Both the position numbers and the translations under genes were made by a program. A DNA stretch of 64,000 nucleotides from Takakia lepidozioides (lineage: Eukaryota; Streptophyta; Takakiopsida; Takakiales; Takakiaceae), in contig CM060734.1 in assembly GCA_030704615.1 (NCBI GenBank), positions 9,300,001-9,364,000 on the forward strand, written 5' to 3'. This document shows, piece after piece, positions 1 through 14,001 of the stretch (position 1 is the first letter of the stretch; each line of letters opens with the position of its first letter). The notes beneath the pieces were generated by a model. It had not been told where the DNA came from. It was given only the letters and a program-made list of their open reading frames with translations, and ran no database searches.

Positions 1-1341
1 CAAATGACGTTTTCACATAATTGAAATTTCAATGGTACAGTGGTGATTGAGAGGAGGAAGAGGGCAATTTTGTTGGTACCAACAAGGCATGAAAGGTCAT
101 CCCTGTTTCATTGGACTTCCCTTTTCTCGCTTGTGTATGAGTCTATGAGGCCACCTTCAAGGCCATCTTGCTCTGCCTAATAATTAGTTCAGCGGAATTC
201 CTCAAAATTATCAAGGCCCTTTCAAGCCTCTTGCTCCTCTTAACCACCAGTGTAACCCTTGGTAATGGCGACCTTGGCTTTATTACCCTATCTATATAGT
301 CGACCCATAATTCAAGTCTATGGCTGTTGACACCAACATGCCCAGGCTGCAGTAGACTACTGTCAAAAATCAGGTGTTATCCACAACTGTAGAGGGATTA
401 GGAGTAAATCTATAGAGCTCCTTCAACATACTTAGCATAAACACCCCTTCCTAGCCAAAGAACTGCTGAGTGGACTCCAAGAGATTGGAAGCTGTAAGGA
501 TATTGTTTGGCAACCATTATTGGGATGATCAGTGTTGATAGTACGCTAAAGTATGGGAAGAATCCCTGGCCGAGGGAGGGGCATCTTTGTCTTCCCATAA
601 CTCCTTGTAACATGTAATCTCTTTATCACCTCACAAACCATCTTGCAAGGGCTTGTAGACGTGGCCAGAATCATCCACAAGTGAGACCAAGCGCCCCTCT
701 GCAGCCCCTCCAAATTGAATGCAAAAATCATGAGGTGCAAAGCATAGGCCCAAACCAACACTGCTTTCCTATAGATAATTCACTTTCTTCAGTATTATAA
801 ATGCTTCGAGACCAATATATATACTTATATGCTCTGACAGTCCATGGACGTCACCACAAATACAAAGGTGTTGTTCTTAAGTTTAAGACGTCTACCACAT
901 ATAAGAATGGGAAGGCAAGTACTGAGTACTATTGGAGTGTGGCCCTGGAGGATTGGACTTGCATTGGTCAAGAAGGAAGCTAAAGTTGCCCGAAGTCTTC
1001 GCCCCTGCAGGGGAATATGCTCATGTAAAATGCAACTGGGATTTCTTCTTGAGCCTAACCAGAAGGCTTGTAGTAGCGCCTCTGCCATGCATCACTGTCA
1101 GGGTAAAAATCCCTGCTGAAAATGATGGAGTACATGATGAACTGAATTGAAGTAAGACCTATATGTCTTATTGACCAAGATACAGTTACGTAGATTCACC
1201 TTCAAATCACTTTCAGGAAGAATAACCCGCCTCTAAGGCAATGTTCAATGTCGAGAATTGGCTGCCATGCCCACTGATATGTTGGAACTACCCACTCTTC
1301 ATGTTTCAGCACTTATTATTTAGTGTACCAATTCTGGTATT
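1..1341. other. Stretch without a recognisable gene
   Basis: Only short unconnected reading frames are present, with no recognisable domain, RNA gene or repeat structure. A minus-strand stretch near 410-560 faintly recalls a PPR motif but is too short to support. Confidence 0.5.
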
Positions 1342-3178
1342 ACCCCGGAGGAAAAATACTCCAAGGTCAAACCGGATCTTTCCTTTTTGAGAGTGTTTGG
1401 TTGCACTGCTTATGTGCATATTCCCAAAGAAGAAAGAGGAAAGATGGAGGCCAGGTCTAGAAAATGTATCTTTCTGGGATACGACACAAATTCAAAAGCC
1501 TACAGATGTTTTGACTCAGTGAAGAAAAAAATTGTTATCTCCAGAGACGTGGTCTTTGATGAGAGTTCATTGCAGATCTTTGATCGCAACCTCTCGACCA
1601 CACCAGAGGTAATTACAGGCCTTGGGGATTTCATCCCACCATCTCCAGGGAACTTAGTTCCTCCTCAAGAAAAGGAGACTACTCCTCAAGGTGACACCCC
1701 TCCATATCAACCAGTGATTCGTCATACAATCATTGTACATGATCCATTCATAGAGACAGATGGGAGTACGCATGAGGAAGGGTCCACTCCGGCACCCGAG
1801 GATGTAAATCCAACTCAAGAAACTGCAATAAATATTCCAACTAATCAGGAGACTACAGTAAATATTCCAATTGATCAGGAGACTGCATTAAATATTCCAA
1901 CTGATCAGGAGACTGCGGTGCCAGCACCTCAACGATATCCGACTCGTGAAAGACATGCACCTGATTGGCACAAGGATTATGTCATCTCTGGAATCACAAA
2001 GCCTGCAGCTCATGCAATCACCGTCACCACTTCCGAGGAACCTGTGATTTTTGAACATGCATGCAAGGATCCAGCTTGGATCACTGCTATGATCGAGAAA
2101 ATGCGCAGTATTGATCGAAACTCTACATGATATCTGGTAGACCTTCCAAGAGGAACGAAGCCCATTAGTGCAAAATAAGTTTACAAGCCGAAACAAGGCT
2201 TAGGTGAAGCTCAACCAATCTACAAAGCTCAGTTGGTGGCTCGTGGATTTGAGCAACGTCAAGGAGTGGACTACGAGGAAACGTTCGCCCCAGTGGTCAA
2301 GTGGAGCACTTTGAGAGCTCTAGTGGCCCTTGCAGCTCAACGGAACTGGCCCACGTATCACATGGATGTTAAAACAACATTTCCAACGGTCACCTAAAGC
2401 AGTTGGTCTACATGCTGCAGCCACAAGGTTTCATCGTCCAAGGAAAAGAGAGCAAGATATGCAGACTCAACAAAGCACTCTACGGACTGAAGCAAGCTCC
2501 CCGTGAATGGTATGAAATAATAGACGCCTATCTTAAAGCTCAAGGTCTACATAGGAGTAATGCAGACTACAATCTATATTATTGTATAGAAGATGGAAAG
2601 ATTATGGTTATTGTCCTGTATGTAGACGACCTTCTCATTACTGGAGATCATGCTAAGAAAATCGAGTGGATACAGACATAGCTAAGCAAAAGGTTGGACA
2701 TGACAAACATAGGCCTCATGAATCATTATCTCCGCATTGAGTTTATCTATTTTGTAGTGGAATCTTTATGATACAGAGAGTCCATGTATTGCAGCTATTG
2801 GAACAGTTTGGCATGTCAAACTGTAATCCAGCCTCAACACATATGCTAGAGCAAGTAAAATTGGTAGCTAACATGGGGGCAGCTCCCGCTGACACACTCC
2901 TCTATCAGACCATGGTAGGAAAGCTAATTCATCTTACAAACACTAGGCCTGACATTGCTTTTGCGGTAGGAGTGATCAGCCGTTTCATGACAGCCCCCCA
3001 GGAGGCTCATATGGCTGCAGCCAAGCATGTTCTTAGATACCTCAAGGGTACAGTAGAATTTGGGTTGTTTTATGGAAAAGGGGGAGAAACGAAGATAACA
3101 GGGTTTACCGACGCTGACTGGGCTGGAGATTCGGACACCAGAAGGTCCACAACAGGCCACGTTTTTTACTTGGGATGA
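1342..3178 (+). mobile_element. Truncated Ty1/copia retrotransposon (integrase end, reverse transcriptase, RNase H start)
   Basis: The sequence opens inside the integrase C-terminal part (residues like PDLSFLRVFGCTAYVHIPK, then KCIFLGYDTNSKAYRCFD, about 1363-1520), the conserved copia segment after the catalytic core. A proline- and threonine-rich linker follows, with three near-identical NIPT(D/N)QET repeats at about 1830-1920. The reverse transcriptase runs from about 2070 with VARGFEQRQGVDYEETFAP, then LYGLKQAPREW and the catalytic YVDD at about 2620, and the RNase H start (TDADWAGDSDTRRSTTGH, about 3105-3165). Gag, protease, most of integrase, the rest of RNase H and both LTRs are missing. 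In-frame stops near 2127 and 2175, and frame breaks near 2385, 2680 and 2765, show it is dead. It ends abruptly against an antisense PPR remnant at about 3180. Confidence 0.9.
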
Positions 3179-3180
3179 GC

Positions 3181-3990
3181 CCTATTGTCAAATACTCGAT
3201 GTGCATCGACAAAACTCTCACATTTGGCATACATATCAGCAGGAGAATCACATCTCGAGCAATCCCAGCTTTCATGATGTTACCATGAATCCCATTGCAC
3301 TTTTCCAGGGCTCCAACGATGGCGCATGCATTGAGAATGCAAGTGACTGTGACCTTGTCAGGTGTGACCGCTTCCTGTATCATTTACTTGTAGATCTCTA
3401 CAGCCTCCCTATCACAGCTGAGCATATCCTGCAATCATAGTGGTCCATGAAATGATGTTTCCTCTAACCATACTGTCAAATACTTCCCGTGCCTCCCTTA
3501 CACTCCCACACTTAGCATACATGTCAGCAAGGGAAATCTCTAGAACAACATCTGATGCATTTTCAGCTTTAATAATCTCTGCATAGACCCCTCTGCCCCT
3601 TTCCAGGACTCCTCGGCTTGCACGCACATTGAGAATGCACATGATTGTGACTTTATCACGTACCACTCCTTGTCCTATCATTTGCTGATACATCTCGAAT
3701 ACCTCCTCCTGAGCATATCCTGTGATCATGGCGCTCCATAAGACCACATTTTATCTAGCCATATTGTTGAACACTTGACGCACATCCCTCATGCTCCCAC
3801 ATTTCACATACATGTCAGCAAGTCTCCACAACAATATCTGGCGCAATTCCAGCTTTGATGATGCCATTATGAACCTCTTACCCATTTTCCAGCACTCATA
3901 GACTGGCACATGCCTTGAGAACACAAATGAATGTCACCTTCTCTATGACCTCCCTATGACAATCATGTTGGGCATATCCTGCGGACAACA
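3181..3990 (-). pseudogene. Pentatricopeptide repeat (PPR) protein pseudogene
   Basis: On the minus strand several PLS-type PPR motifs follow one another, with signatures ADMYAKCGSVREAREVFDSM, NIISWTTMIAGYAQ and DKVTVTCILNACAIVGALEK. PPR proteins bind organellar RNA for editing, splicing or stability. About three motif triplets are visible. Stops (for example before NVVLWSAMITGYAQ near 3750 and after GYAQL near 3412) and frame breaks (near 3240 and 3840) interrupt the reading, and there is no initiator, transit peptide or C-terminal E/DYW domain. The 3' end is cut at the copia junction. It is a fragment of a larger gene, not a functional copy. Confidence 0.85.
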
Positions 3991-4680
3991 TCCACAATCC
4001 CTCTTTATTCATCCACAAAGAGCTTCATCTCTTTCAGTAGGTGACCTAACTGATGAAAATTGAGAGAAAAATGCAACTCCACCAAGACATCTACTGATGC
4101 TCATGCTATTCAAGAACAATACATGGAAATGTTCAGTATGGCATCCCAGTCTGTTATCTTGCACACCATTACGGCTTCTCAAAGTTATCAAACCTCTAAA
4201 GTTCGGTTGCATTAAACAGTGGATGTGGTTGTTGTGAGCTAGGCCTACCATCTGTGGTTGATTGACCAAAGCCTAACCCAGCAAGCAAGGAGCTGCTCTC
4301 ATCACCGAATCCAAGTTTACCCATCAGTTCCTTGACCCGTAGCTTGAGTCTTATCTATGCATAACAGCACTCAGAATCTAACCCTTGCTCATCATGGCAG
4401 AGACATTTAGACCTCATTTCTCTTGTTCTTTGTTATTCATTATTCTTCTATCGGTGTTCCCTGGAGTCTTCTGCAGAATGCAATAAATTCCTTATTCTTT
4501 CTCTAGCTGAGGTCTTAGCATAGAGAAGTTGATATGCTATTTACTCCAAATAGGTTTTGATATTTTGTACAACAGCAGGTCTTATCCGTATTCATAGAGT
4601 TGTCAGTTGAAATTGGCCGTTTGCCTCACTGACACATATACATATAATTTCCCATTTACATAAATCACAATGATGACTCA
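3991..4680. other. Intergenic stretch, no gene seen
   Basis: There is no coding signature and no repeat structure detectable by eye. It lies between the PPR remnant and the OSB-like remnant, both on the minus strand. Confidence 0.4.
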
Positions 4681-5945
4681 AACAATTCTAAGGTAGATAG
4701 TCACATCAATTAGCAGTAGTGGAATAGCAGAAGTCCAGCCTTTTCTCTTCAAAGGCACATCAGAAAGAGAGAAGAGGGGCCTTACAAGAGTTTCCAAGGA
4801 CGATGCACTCCTGTACACTGCTACTCCAACTCGCCTCATTGCACATCTTTGCCCTGATTCAATGTTATTTCCCCACCTGACCACGTTCTTGCCAACCACC
4901 CCAATTCTTGGTTTGTGATAAAGTTAACATCCACTTTACATCAGGCATTCACCTTTTGGCCTCGGTTGTCCCACCATTGACTGGGGTCAGAAAAGTATTC
5001 TTTCCACACCTTCTCCTCGTCTCTGTTACCTGTATCTGGATACTTTCCTGTTGTCATATTGGTAGTATCATGTCAAAGTCACCATTGCAGAATTCAACAT
5101 GGAATTAGGGCCGGTTCTGATAAGAGAAAAAAACAGGGTGAAATGTGTTGAAAAAAATGCCTTCAGTAACATGCCTGATTTTATCAACTGTGCCGCTGCT
5201 GCTGCGGCTTCCAGTTGACCATCTACCCATGCAGGTTTCTTCCAGCTATCGATGCACAGGAAACCATAGCTAATCTTGAGCTTAAAATCCAGCCCTCTTG
5301 AATGAATCTAAACCCACACTCTACCCCTGCTTCTTCAGCTATCCATGCTCTGCACAAATCATGCATACATCCTTGCAAACACCCCAACCCTACTTATTAC
5401 AGTAATTCCAATTCAGAATTGCATCTACTCCTCTCGTAATCCAACAGGCATGCACCTTTTTGTCTCCATTGTCCCACCATTCACTGGGGTCGGAAAAGTG
5501 TTCATTCCAAAGCTTTCCTCATCTATGTTATCTGTTTTTGGGTACTTTCCTACTGCCACATCTATAGTAACGTATTAAAGTCAATCCAAACCACCACAGA
5601 TCCAGCCAACGAGCTAACTTATAGAATCCAATATCCAAATTCAAGACCGAGTCTGATGAGAGTGCAAAACAGGCTGAAAAGAAAAAGATGCCCTCACCAC
5701 ATTGTCATTGACCTTGTGTCATGACCCATGACCATCAACCCAAAAGGACCTCTTGTGTGTGCTGCTTGTGTGTGTATCTGTGAGAACACGGTACTAACAA
5801 GAAGAGCCAAGAGCCCACATCTGCAAGATGGACAAACTTCTTCACATCGTACATTAAGAGAAAGCCCACATCTTGCGATTGCGGTTGTCCCACCATCGTG
5901 AATAATCTTTAAAAAACTTATGCCAGCTCTGCCCCCAAAATACGA
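4680..5945 (-). pseudogene. OSB-like (organellar single-stranded DNA-binding) gene remnant with duplicated PDF-motif exons
   Basis: Three minus-strand segments encode the start of the plant OSB PDF motif, with its WWDN core: HKFFKDYSRWWDNRNRK (about 5880-5940), LWNEHFSDPSEWWDNGDKK (5456-5531) and KVWKEYFSDPSQWWDNRGQK (4953-5029). The segment at about 5150-5320 matches the second half of that motif (LDFKLK...DSWKKPAWVDGQL). OSB proteins bind single-stranded DNA and restrain recombination in plant organelles; I recognise the family only through this motif. The lower two WWDN exons have matching splice borders (cag before, AAAAG|GTG after) and look like duplicates, but the 5456-5531 copy is 76 nt against 77 nt, which breaks the frame. 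No intact start, OB-fold or full reading frame is seen, so I call it a remnant. A functional multi-exon gene with missed exons is the alternative. Confidence 0.5.
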
Positions 5946-8072
5946 GTTCACCAATTGCTATGAAGCCCGAGAGTACCTAAACTCGATGTCCACGGCCTGC
6001 ACACAATTCCCATCATACTCCTTGCCACGGTCACCATGTAGCAACAGATGCAGACACGGATGTCATTCATTAAAAGACAAAATATTCTATTAACAGCTGT
6101 CTCGATCGAATTGAAAGTGTAATCAAAAGTATCGGTGCTAAACAAGCCACAAGCAGGTGAACCCTTTGCGTAGTCCTGCCTTGAGAAGGTTGTTTTATTC
6201 CGCTTTGTCTTGTAACTCATCCAAGTGGATGAATGTGGGCATATTAAGAAGATCATCCACCGGTTAAGCTTGGGAGCTAGTTCTCCCCGCCGTTAAGAGT
6301 GGTTCCCTGCAAAAAAGGACGTTCCCACTAGTTTTTGTGTTCCCCTAGAGATGCCTGTGTGATCTTTGGAATCCCCTCGAGATTCTCTAATCTTAGGTGT
6401 TTTTCTTTATTTTCTGTTTTAATTATTATTTGTTATTATTTAGTTGCATTGTTTAAAGCTGGTAATTAGAGCCATTGTGAACTAACTTATCCGGACCCCC
6501 TTAAAATCAAAATTTGAGTTTTAAGGAGTGATTTGAACCCTCTAAAAGGTAGGCTTGAATTCAATCACCCAGGAGTGGAGGGGCATTCGGAAAGGGTCTT
6601 TACCCTTCCTCCCTAAACTCGGTTAAGCACTTTGGGAAGAGGCTTGAACTGATTCGCCCCGGCTATAAGCACCTCTTGAGTTTAGGCTTGTAGGATTTAG
6701 TAATTGGAAGGCAATAAAAAATCATAAAAATACATAAAAATATTGTAGGACTAGGAAATGCAATCTCGCCCTGTAAGGAAGAGGCATCGACTTCTCTCCT
6801 TGCCGGTAGGACTTAGATTTGGTATTCGAGAATGATGAACAGATGCTAACCAATGAATTTTTCCATAGATTGACTGACTTACCAAGTGGGTGTAAGGAAA
6901 ATATAATTAGTATGGATACCAGTATCCCCAGATAGCAGCTCCTGCACGGATGGAGTGACTGCCTACAAATGTCCATAGTGGAACCCACAAGAAATGAAAA
7001 AAATGTAGAATGTTTGTCTTCCCATCAACAGACCCAACAACACAAAAATGCAGCAGAAATATGTCCATGGCGACCTACACTTACCAACAATTTGGCTCAA
7101 AGAATGATACAGAGAAAAGAAAATATGTCCACAGAAGGCCCAAAGACATAGGGGACACATGGAAAAATTATGAGTTACTGAAAGAATCATTGGATACACC
7201 TAAGACTTACAATTTCCGCATCTGACAACATATGCAAGGGATTGAACGTGAGGGGGAGAACTCTTACCATGGAATTCGCTGTCGATTTAGGCTGATTTCA
7301 AGCATGCTTAGACAAAAAATCCATGTCGTCACAGAGATCCTTCCCAAAGGACTTAGGAAGCCCGGCAGCTACACGCTCCACATAGGAGAGCTTCCAATAA
7401 TCCAGAGTCCCCGTTGAGTATAGTTGATGATCTTTTATCTGTCGGTACAACTTGAGTATTGCAACCTCAGTTCTCTAGTTCATTCCATTGTTGACATACT
7501 TACATTTCAATATTCTATTTATTCTTTGTGTCCGTGGGTGACAGGGGTTCGGCACGAACAGGAGGGTTGAAGGTCTAAAACTATGTTATGCAGGGGAATG
7601 TATGCGGTCACCAAATATTTTTATTATGGTGCAAGATGTGTATGTGGCTATAATTTTTCTGCCCAAAATTACATTTGCAATGGAGTTTGTTATATTCCAT
7701 TACGATGCCCTATCAGTCTACATCAATTTTATAAAGGATTAGAGGCGAATAATATGGGTCCACAGCCTGCGACCTTGCGCTTGTGTCTCTCAATTGATGT
7801 ACTTTGAAATACGATCCATTGGGCCACCACGGCCCTAACTTTGCCGGGTGGGGCCGCGACCGCCCTTTGATGTGTCGGGCCCGCGGCGATCTATTCAAAT
7901 ATCGACGAGGGGGTTCATAAAAGTCCGGTGGTTACAACAGCGATGGGTGCACCAATCCCGCAGCGCAGCACCACCCTTGCAACTCGCACAATATCTCAGA
8001 CGCGCGTCTTGGAAAACGCCGCGTGGAACACAATGCTCAGGTAACCCTAGAAACTAATAGAGCGTTACGTAT
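5946..8072. other. Long stretch without a recognisable gene
   Basis: No coding signature is visible on either strand. The region is moderately AT-rich with a few short reading frames that resemble nothing I recognise. Confidence 0.4.
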
Positions 8073-8187
8073 AGTGTAATGCCCTGAGTGGAGGGCATTC
8101 CCGGATTTGAGGGCACCGGCCTGAATGGCGGTAGCTTGAGGGAAGGCTCGAAAATCTGGGAATGCCTTCCACTCGGCGCATTACACT
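8073..8187. repeat. Inverted repeat, MITE-like hairpin upstream of beta-tubulin
   Basis: The arm at 8073-8108 is repeated in inverted orientation at 8152-8187, with about 33 of 36 positions matching, around a 43-nt loop. Both arms end in AGTGTAATGC. The same motif recurs near 8226-8252 (a small inverted pair) and near 8282-8292, so several copies cluster within 220 bp just upstream of the tubulin gene. It could be a small MITE or its solo termini, or a fold-back promoter element. No target-site duplication was identified. Confidence 0.55.
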
Positions 8188-8332
8188 GCATAAAGCACGT
8201 GCAACAAAAAGGTACAAAAAGGTACGGCGGGCATTACACCGAGTGTAATGCACCAGCCTCGCTGCCCAGTGCATTATAGGGGAGTGTAATGCCCCGCCCG
8301 GCCAAGCGATGAATTCTGGTATTTGATGGCAC

Positions 8333-8340
8333 GATAAATA
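8333..8340 (+). promoter_or_regulatory. Possible TATA-like element of the beta-tubulin gene
   Basis: GATAAATA lies about 270 nt before the tubulin ATG, followed by a pyrimidine-rich, leader-like stretch with ctcttcctc-type runs. Position and composition are compatible with a plant core promoter. There is no direct evidence of a transcription start. Confidence 0.25.
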
Positions 8341-8609
8341 CAAAGAGAAAAAATGCAAAGTGCTTTATGATTTACTCAGCCTTCTTCGTCTTCCCGCGCT
8401 GTGCTTCTTGGGATTACCTCTTCCTCAAAGCTGACTCCTTCACCTCCTCTTTCCCACATCAAGGCGCGGGGGCTTGAGCTGTTCTTGCGCTGCCGTTGTA
8501 GCGATTGTGTGTTGATCTCAGCCTTAGGACATCGTCGTTCGTTCTTCGTTGTTTGCTTGACGTTGGTTGTGTTTCTTGCTTGTGTTCAGTCTCTTTTTTT
8601 CACGCGAAA

Positions 8610-10728
<2,119 letters not shown>

Positions 10729-11335
10729 GAGTTTGATGCCCTGGAGGAGTTTACTTTTTGAGTGGGTCCGAGTATTATATGCCATGAATCAGAGATCTTT
10801 GATAACAAGTTAGTTCGAAGTCTGGATTAGATGGCACAGTTGAGTATATAGGGAGGAGGGTAGGACCTCATCTTGTAACATGCACACATACCTGATGATT
10901 TATCCCCAGCCATCTTGGTGTGAGTTAATGCGATGTATACACATCCAGGCCTCATTTTCTTGTGATCATGCATTTTCCTCTGTTTGGCCAGATTAGGAGT
11001 GTCGGTGAGGTCTGTGACAGGAGACCACAGGTGAAAAAATTTCATGAACTGCTTGGAACTTTTCCCATTACACTGCTGAATGTGTTTGCATCCAAATTGT
11101 CATTTACGTGTGAGTGGTTTGAAACAGTTTGTTCCAAGCTCTTCTGAAGGTCTTCCACTTGTGGGCAGCACAAAGGAGAGCTGGAGGGTTTCCTCTGTCC
11201 TATGAGGTCTGTACTCTGATTTGACCATGCATGGTGTAGTTATTCTCTTGGAGTCTATTTTAAGTTGATGCACATGAACCTTTAATCATGTCGAAGAGCA
11301 GACTGAAAAGGGCCTGCAGTGACATAGCACTCATA

Positions 11336-12578
11336 GAGCCGGGTACCATGGGCACTCCCAATAGCCCCCCCAAGCAACCGCCCCAGGAGGGAATCGCCCC
11401 TTAAAAATGAGAAAGGGTGGTTTCATGGACACCTTTCCGTTCACCCCTCCAAAATCTTGGCACCAATTGCCATGTGGGCCCATGACATAGTAAATGATAA
11501 TTATTCCAAAATTATTGAATCTATCCCTGATTCTTGGAAGATCACACTAGGGGGGGTAAGGATCAGCCCAGACCTCACCCATGGTTTACATCTCCTGTCC
11601 CAGAAATCCCAATAGTCTACATCACGGACATGGAGAATGATTCTACCAACTCCTTCCGGGGCTATGGGTTCCAAGCGGACACATTCTCTGGTTCTCTCTC
11701 TCTTCACTCCTGCCAGAAGATCTATATTCAAAATCCTTCCGCTCGGCCAGCCAGGATATGTCATTGGTCAAAAGCTACCAAAAACTTCAACCCAATGGCG
11801 CCTATGGATAGACCACTGCTCTCTTGGCTGGCAGCTGGTATTTGTCTGCAACCCACTCAGGCCCTGCAACTTGACCCTGCTGAATGGAGGTGGGCATTTG
11901 GTGCAAACCTAGACCCCTTTTTTAGTTTCACAGCCAAAAGGGCATACAGAGCTCTGTGGAACGCCGCACCCCTCACTCAAAAATGGGATGACAAATGGGG
12001 GCACGTTTTTTCGGTCTTCTCTGGAGGCTCTATGGAACCCGCTGGACCCTGGGCTATCCTCGAGTTTATCGCTCCTGGATTGCTGATCATATGTTATCAG
12101 TTGTCGGATTCTCCGTTACGGGTTACCATTCAGGCCTTATGGCAGCCTTCGGGCCTATAAGGGTTTTAATTTTTCTCCCTTCAATAATTCAAATAAAGTT
12201 AATTGAGGCCACTGTCCCTCTTTCACCTTTTTTTCAAAAAAAATGATAATTAATATAAGTTTTAGATGAAGGTGTCAAAAATAATTTCATCTCCTAAAAT
12301 CTAACTTACTTTGGATGGAAATCAATAGCATTTTGTAAGGCTGTGGGCTCCGCTATAGGAAAAGACAAAGGTGAAAAGACAAAGGTGTCAGTTGGGGGCG
12401 CTCCACAAAACTTGATCGCCCTATGTCTTTTTTGCGCCCAATAGCCAGGGGCAATTCCGTGGGGGCGCCCCTTACATAATATTCTATCTAAGCCAATAGC
12501 ACCTCTTTAATCATGGGGGCGATTCACGTAGGGGCGCTTCACGTAGGGGCGCTTGCAGCTACCCATGGAACCCGGCTC
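11336..12578. mobile_element. Small TIR-bounded (MITE-like) element, interrupted by a LINE
   Basis: GAGCCGGGTaCCATGGGc at 11336-11353 is matched in inverted orientation at 12561-12578 (16 of 18 positions), and both ends are flanked by ATA. Without the internal LINE (11504-12240) and one target-site copy the element is about 494 bp and has no coding capacity. Its interior is rich in GGGGCGC-type blocks. Short TIRs, small size and lack of genes fit a MITE. The ATA flanks are too short to assign a superfamily. Confidence 0.5.
11504..12240 (+). mobile_element. 5'-truncated LINE (L1-like) with target-site duplication
   Basis: The 12-bp sequence AAATGATAATTA occurs at 11492-11503 and again at 12241-12252, directly flanking the insert. 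The 3' end is the adenine run after tttttttc at 12235-12240, a typical LINE tail. The interior encodes the C-terminal region after a LINE reverse transcriptase, with DPFFSFTAKRAYRALWN (about 11908-11960) and the preceding LLSWLAAGICLQPTQAL, in broken frames. The promoter, ORF1, endonuclease and catalytic reverse transcriptase are absent, as expected for 5'-truncated target-primed integration. Confidence 0.8.
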
Positions 12579-14001
12579 ATAGCCTCCTTCACTTTTTCTC
12601 ACTTGAGCAGGCAGCCCAGCGGTTGGGAGTTTGTGTTTGGCCTGGGCATAACCAGGATGATCCTAGTTGAATCCTTCAACCGTCCATAGGGCCCTCAAAG
12701 ACCTGTCCGTTGAGTTGTAGGCTCTGTAAATTCGCATGACGTTAAACATACTGTAATCTTTTACATTAAGCGTTTTGCTGCGGTTAATTTGGCGGGTTGT
12801 TTTATGCATGATGTTTGCTAAGCTTTTAGTGCATGTTCAGTTAAGGGATGTAACTAGCATGTCAGTTATAAGCCGGATTGCATCAGTCTCATCAGTTGGA
12901 TTTTCATCAGTACCAAAAATCAATGAAGGATGGTATTTCTCTCAATCTGCCTGACGAAGTTGCCTGGAAATATGAGGAAGTGTTGAGCGGATATATCTTT
13001 TACCCAGAAATACCCGCTGGGTATCAATCCTGATATTGTAGAGTTAAAAAGAGGGGTCCCTGTACTTCTTGCTATCACACATGCCACTTAGTCAGTCCTT
13101 GAGGAATAGATGATGTTGCAGCGAAAGAAGAAAACAACATCTACACCCCTAGTTCCTACCTTTGTCTAAGTTCCACACTCTGAAGGTCATCCATTCTCTT
13201 TCATTTTTTCCTTTCTTAATTTCCTTTCCGCTCATCCACATGACGGGGAGTCAGCGCTGAATGGTTCGTCTCATCCGTATGCCTGCATGCTTGTCCTTCG
13301 CGGTCCTGATGTCACCTTCCTTCTTTCATCAGGTGGTGCTACATGATACTCTCCACTCGAATTATTATTTCGCAAGTGCTCAACACTAGAAACTGCCCTC
13401 ATGCATTCTAATCTAGCCTATCTATATTACACCCTTTTGCTGAATGCTCACTGTTGTGTAACCAAGACTTCTATTTCATGATGCTCCTAACTATTTCCCC
13501 ATGAACTCAAATCAACACAGCAAGGAACAAGTTACCCCATCACTCTACTGCACAATGCCCATCCTCATACAATCCTCCTCCATGTCGTCACAACTCGTAC
13601 GGAAAAGAGAGCTTCTCCTACCTTCCTCCTCGGCCATGCCACCAGTCGGCCATGCTCCACCGACGTCCGTAAACTTTGGATAACTTGGCCGATTTGGCCG
13701 GGACATGGAAGTTGGCCCTAAATCCTCTTCAGCCAGCCTTATCCACCGGACGTAATTCTCCATGCTAGTGCCACGTGATTATTTACTAAGACCATTCATG
13801 GCAAGACTGCGGGTATCATATGTCTTAGTTTAGCGCCTATCTTCTATAAGAATCTGCCAGCTACTAGGTGATAACTAGTTGGATGAACTATACCAGTGTC
13901 ATCCAATCTACAAACTGCATGCTCATTGAATGTGTTGGCGTGTCTACATCATTTGATAACATGTATGGTGTTTGTTTTTAAACAGACAATGTCTACTGTA
14001 G
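12579..14001. other. Intergenic stretch, no gene seen
   Basis: No protein family, RNA gene or organised repeat is recognisable. Confidence 0.4.

Noticed and set aside
410-613. Minus-strand frame with LGRGVYAKYVEG resembling a PPR motif
   Set aside because: Only a few residues match and no neighbouring motif is present.
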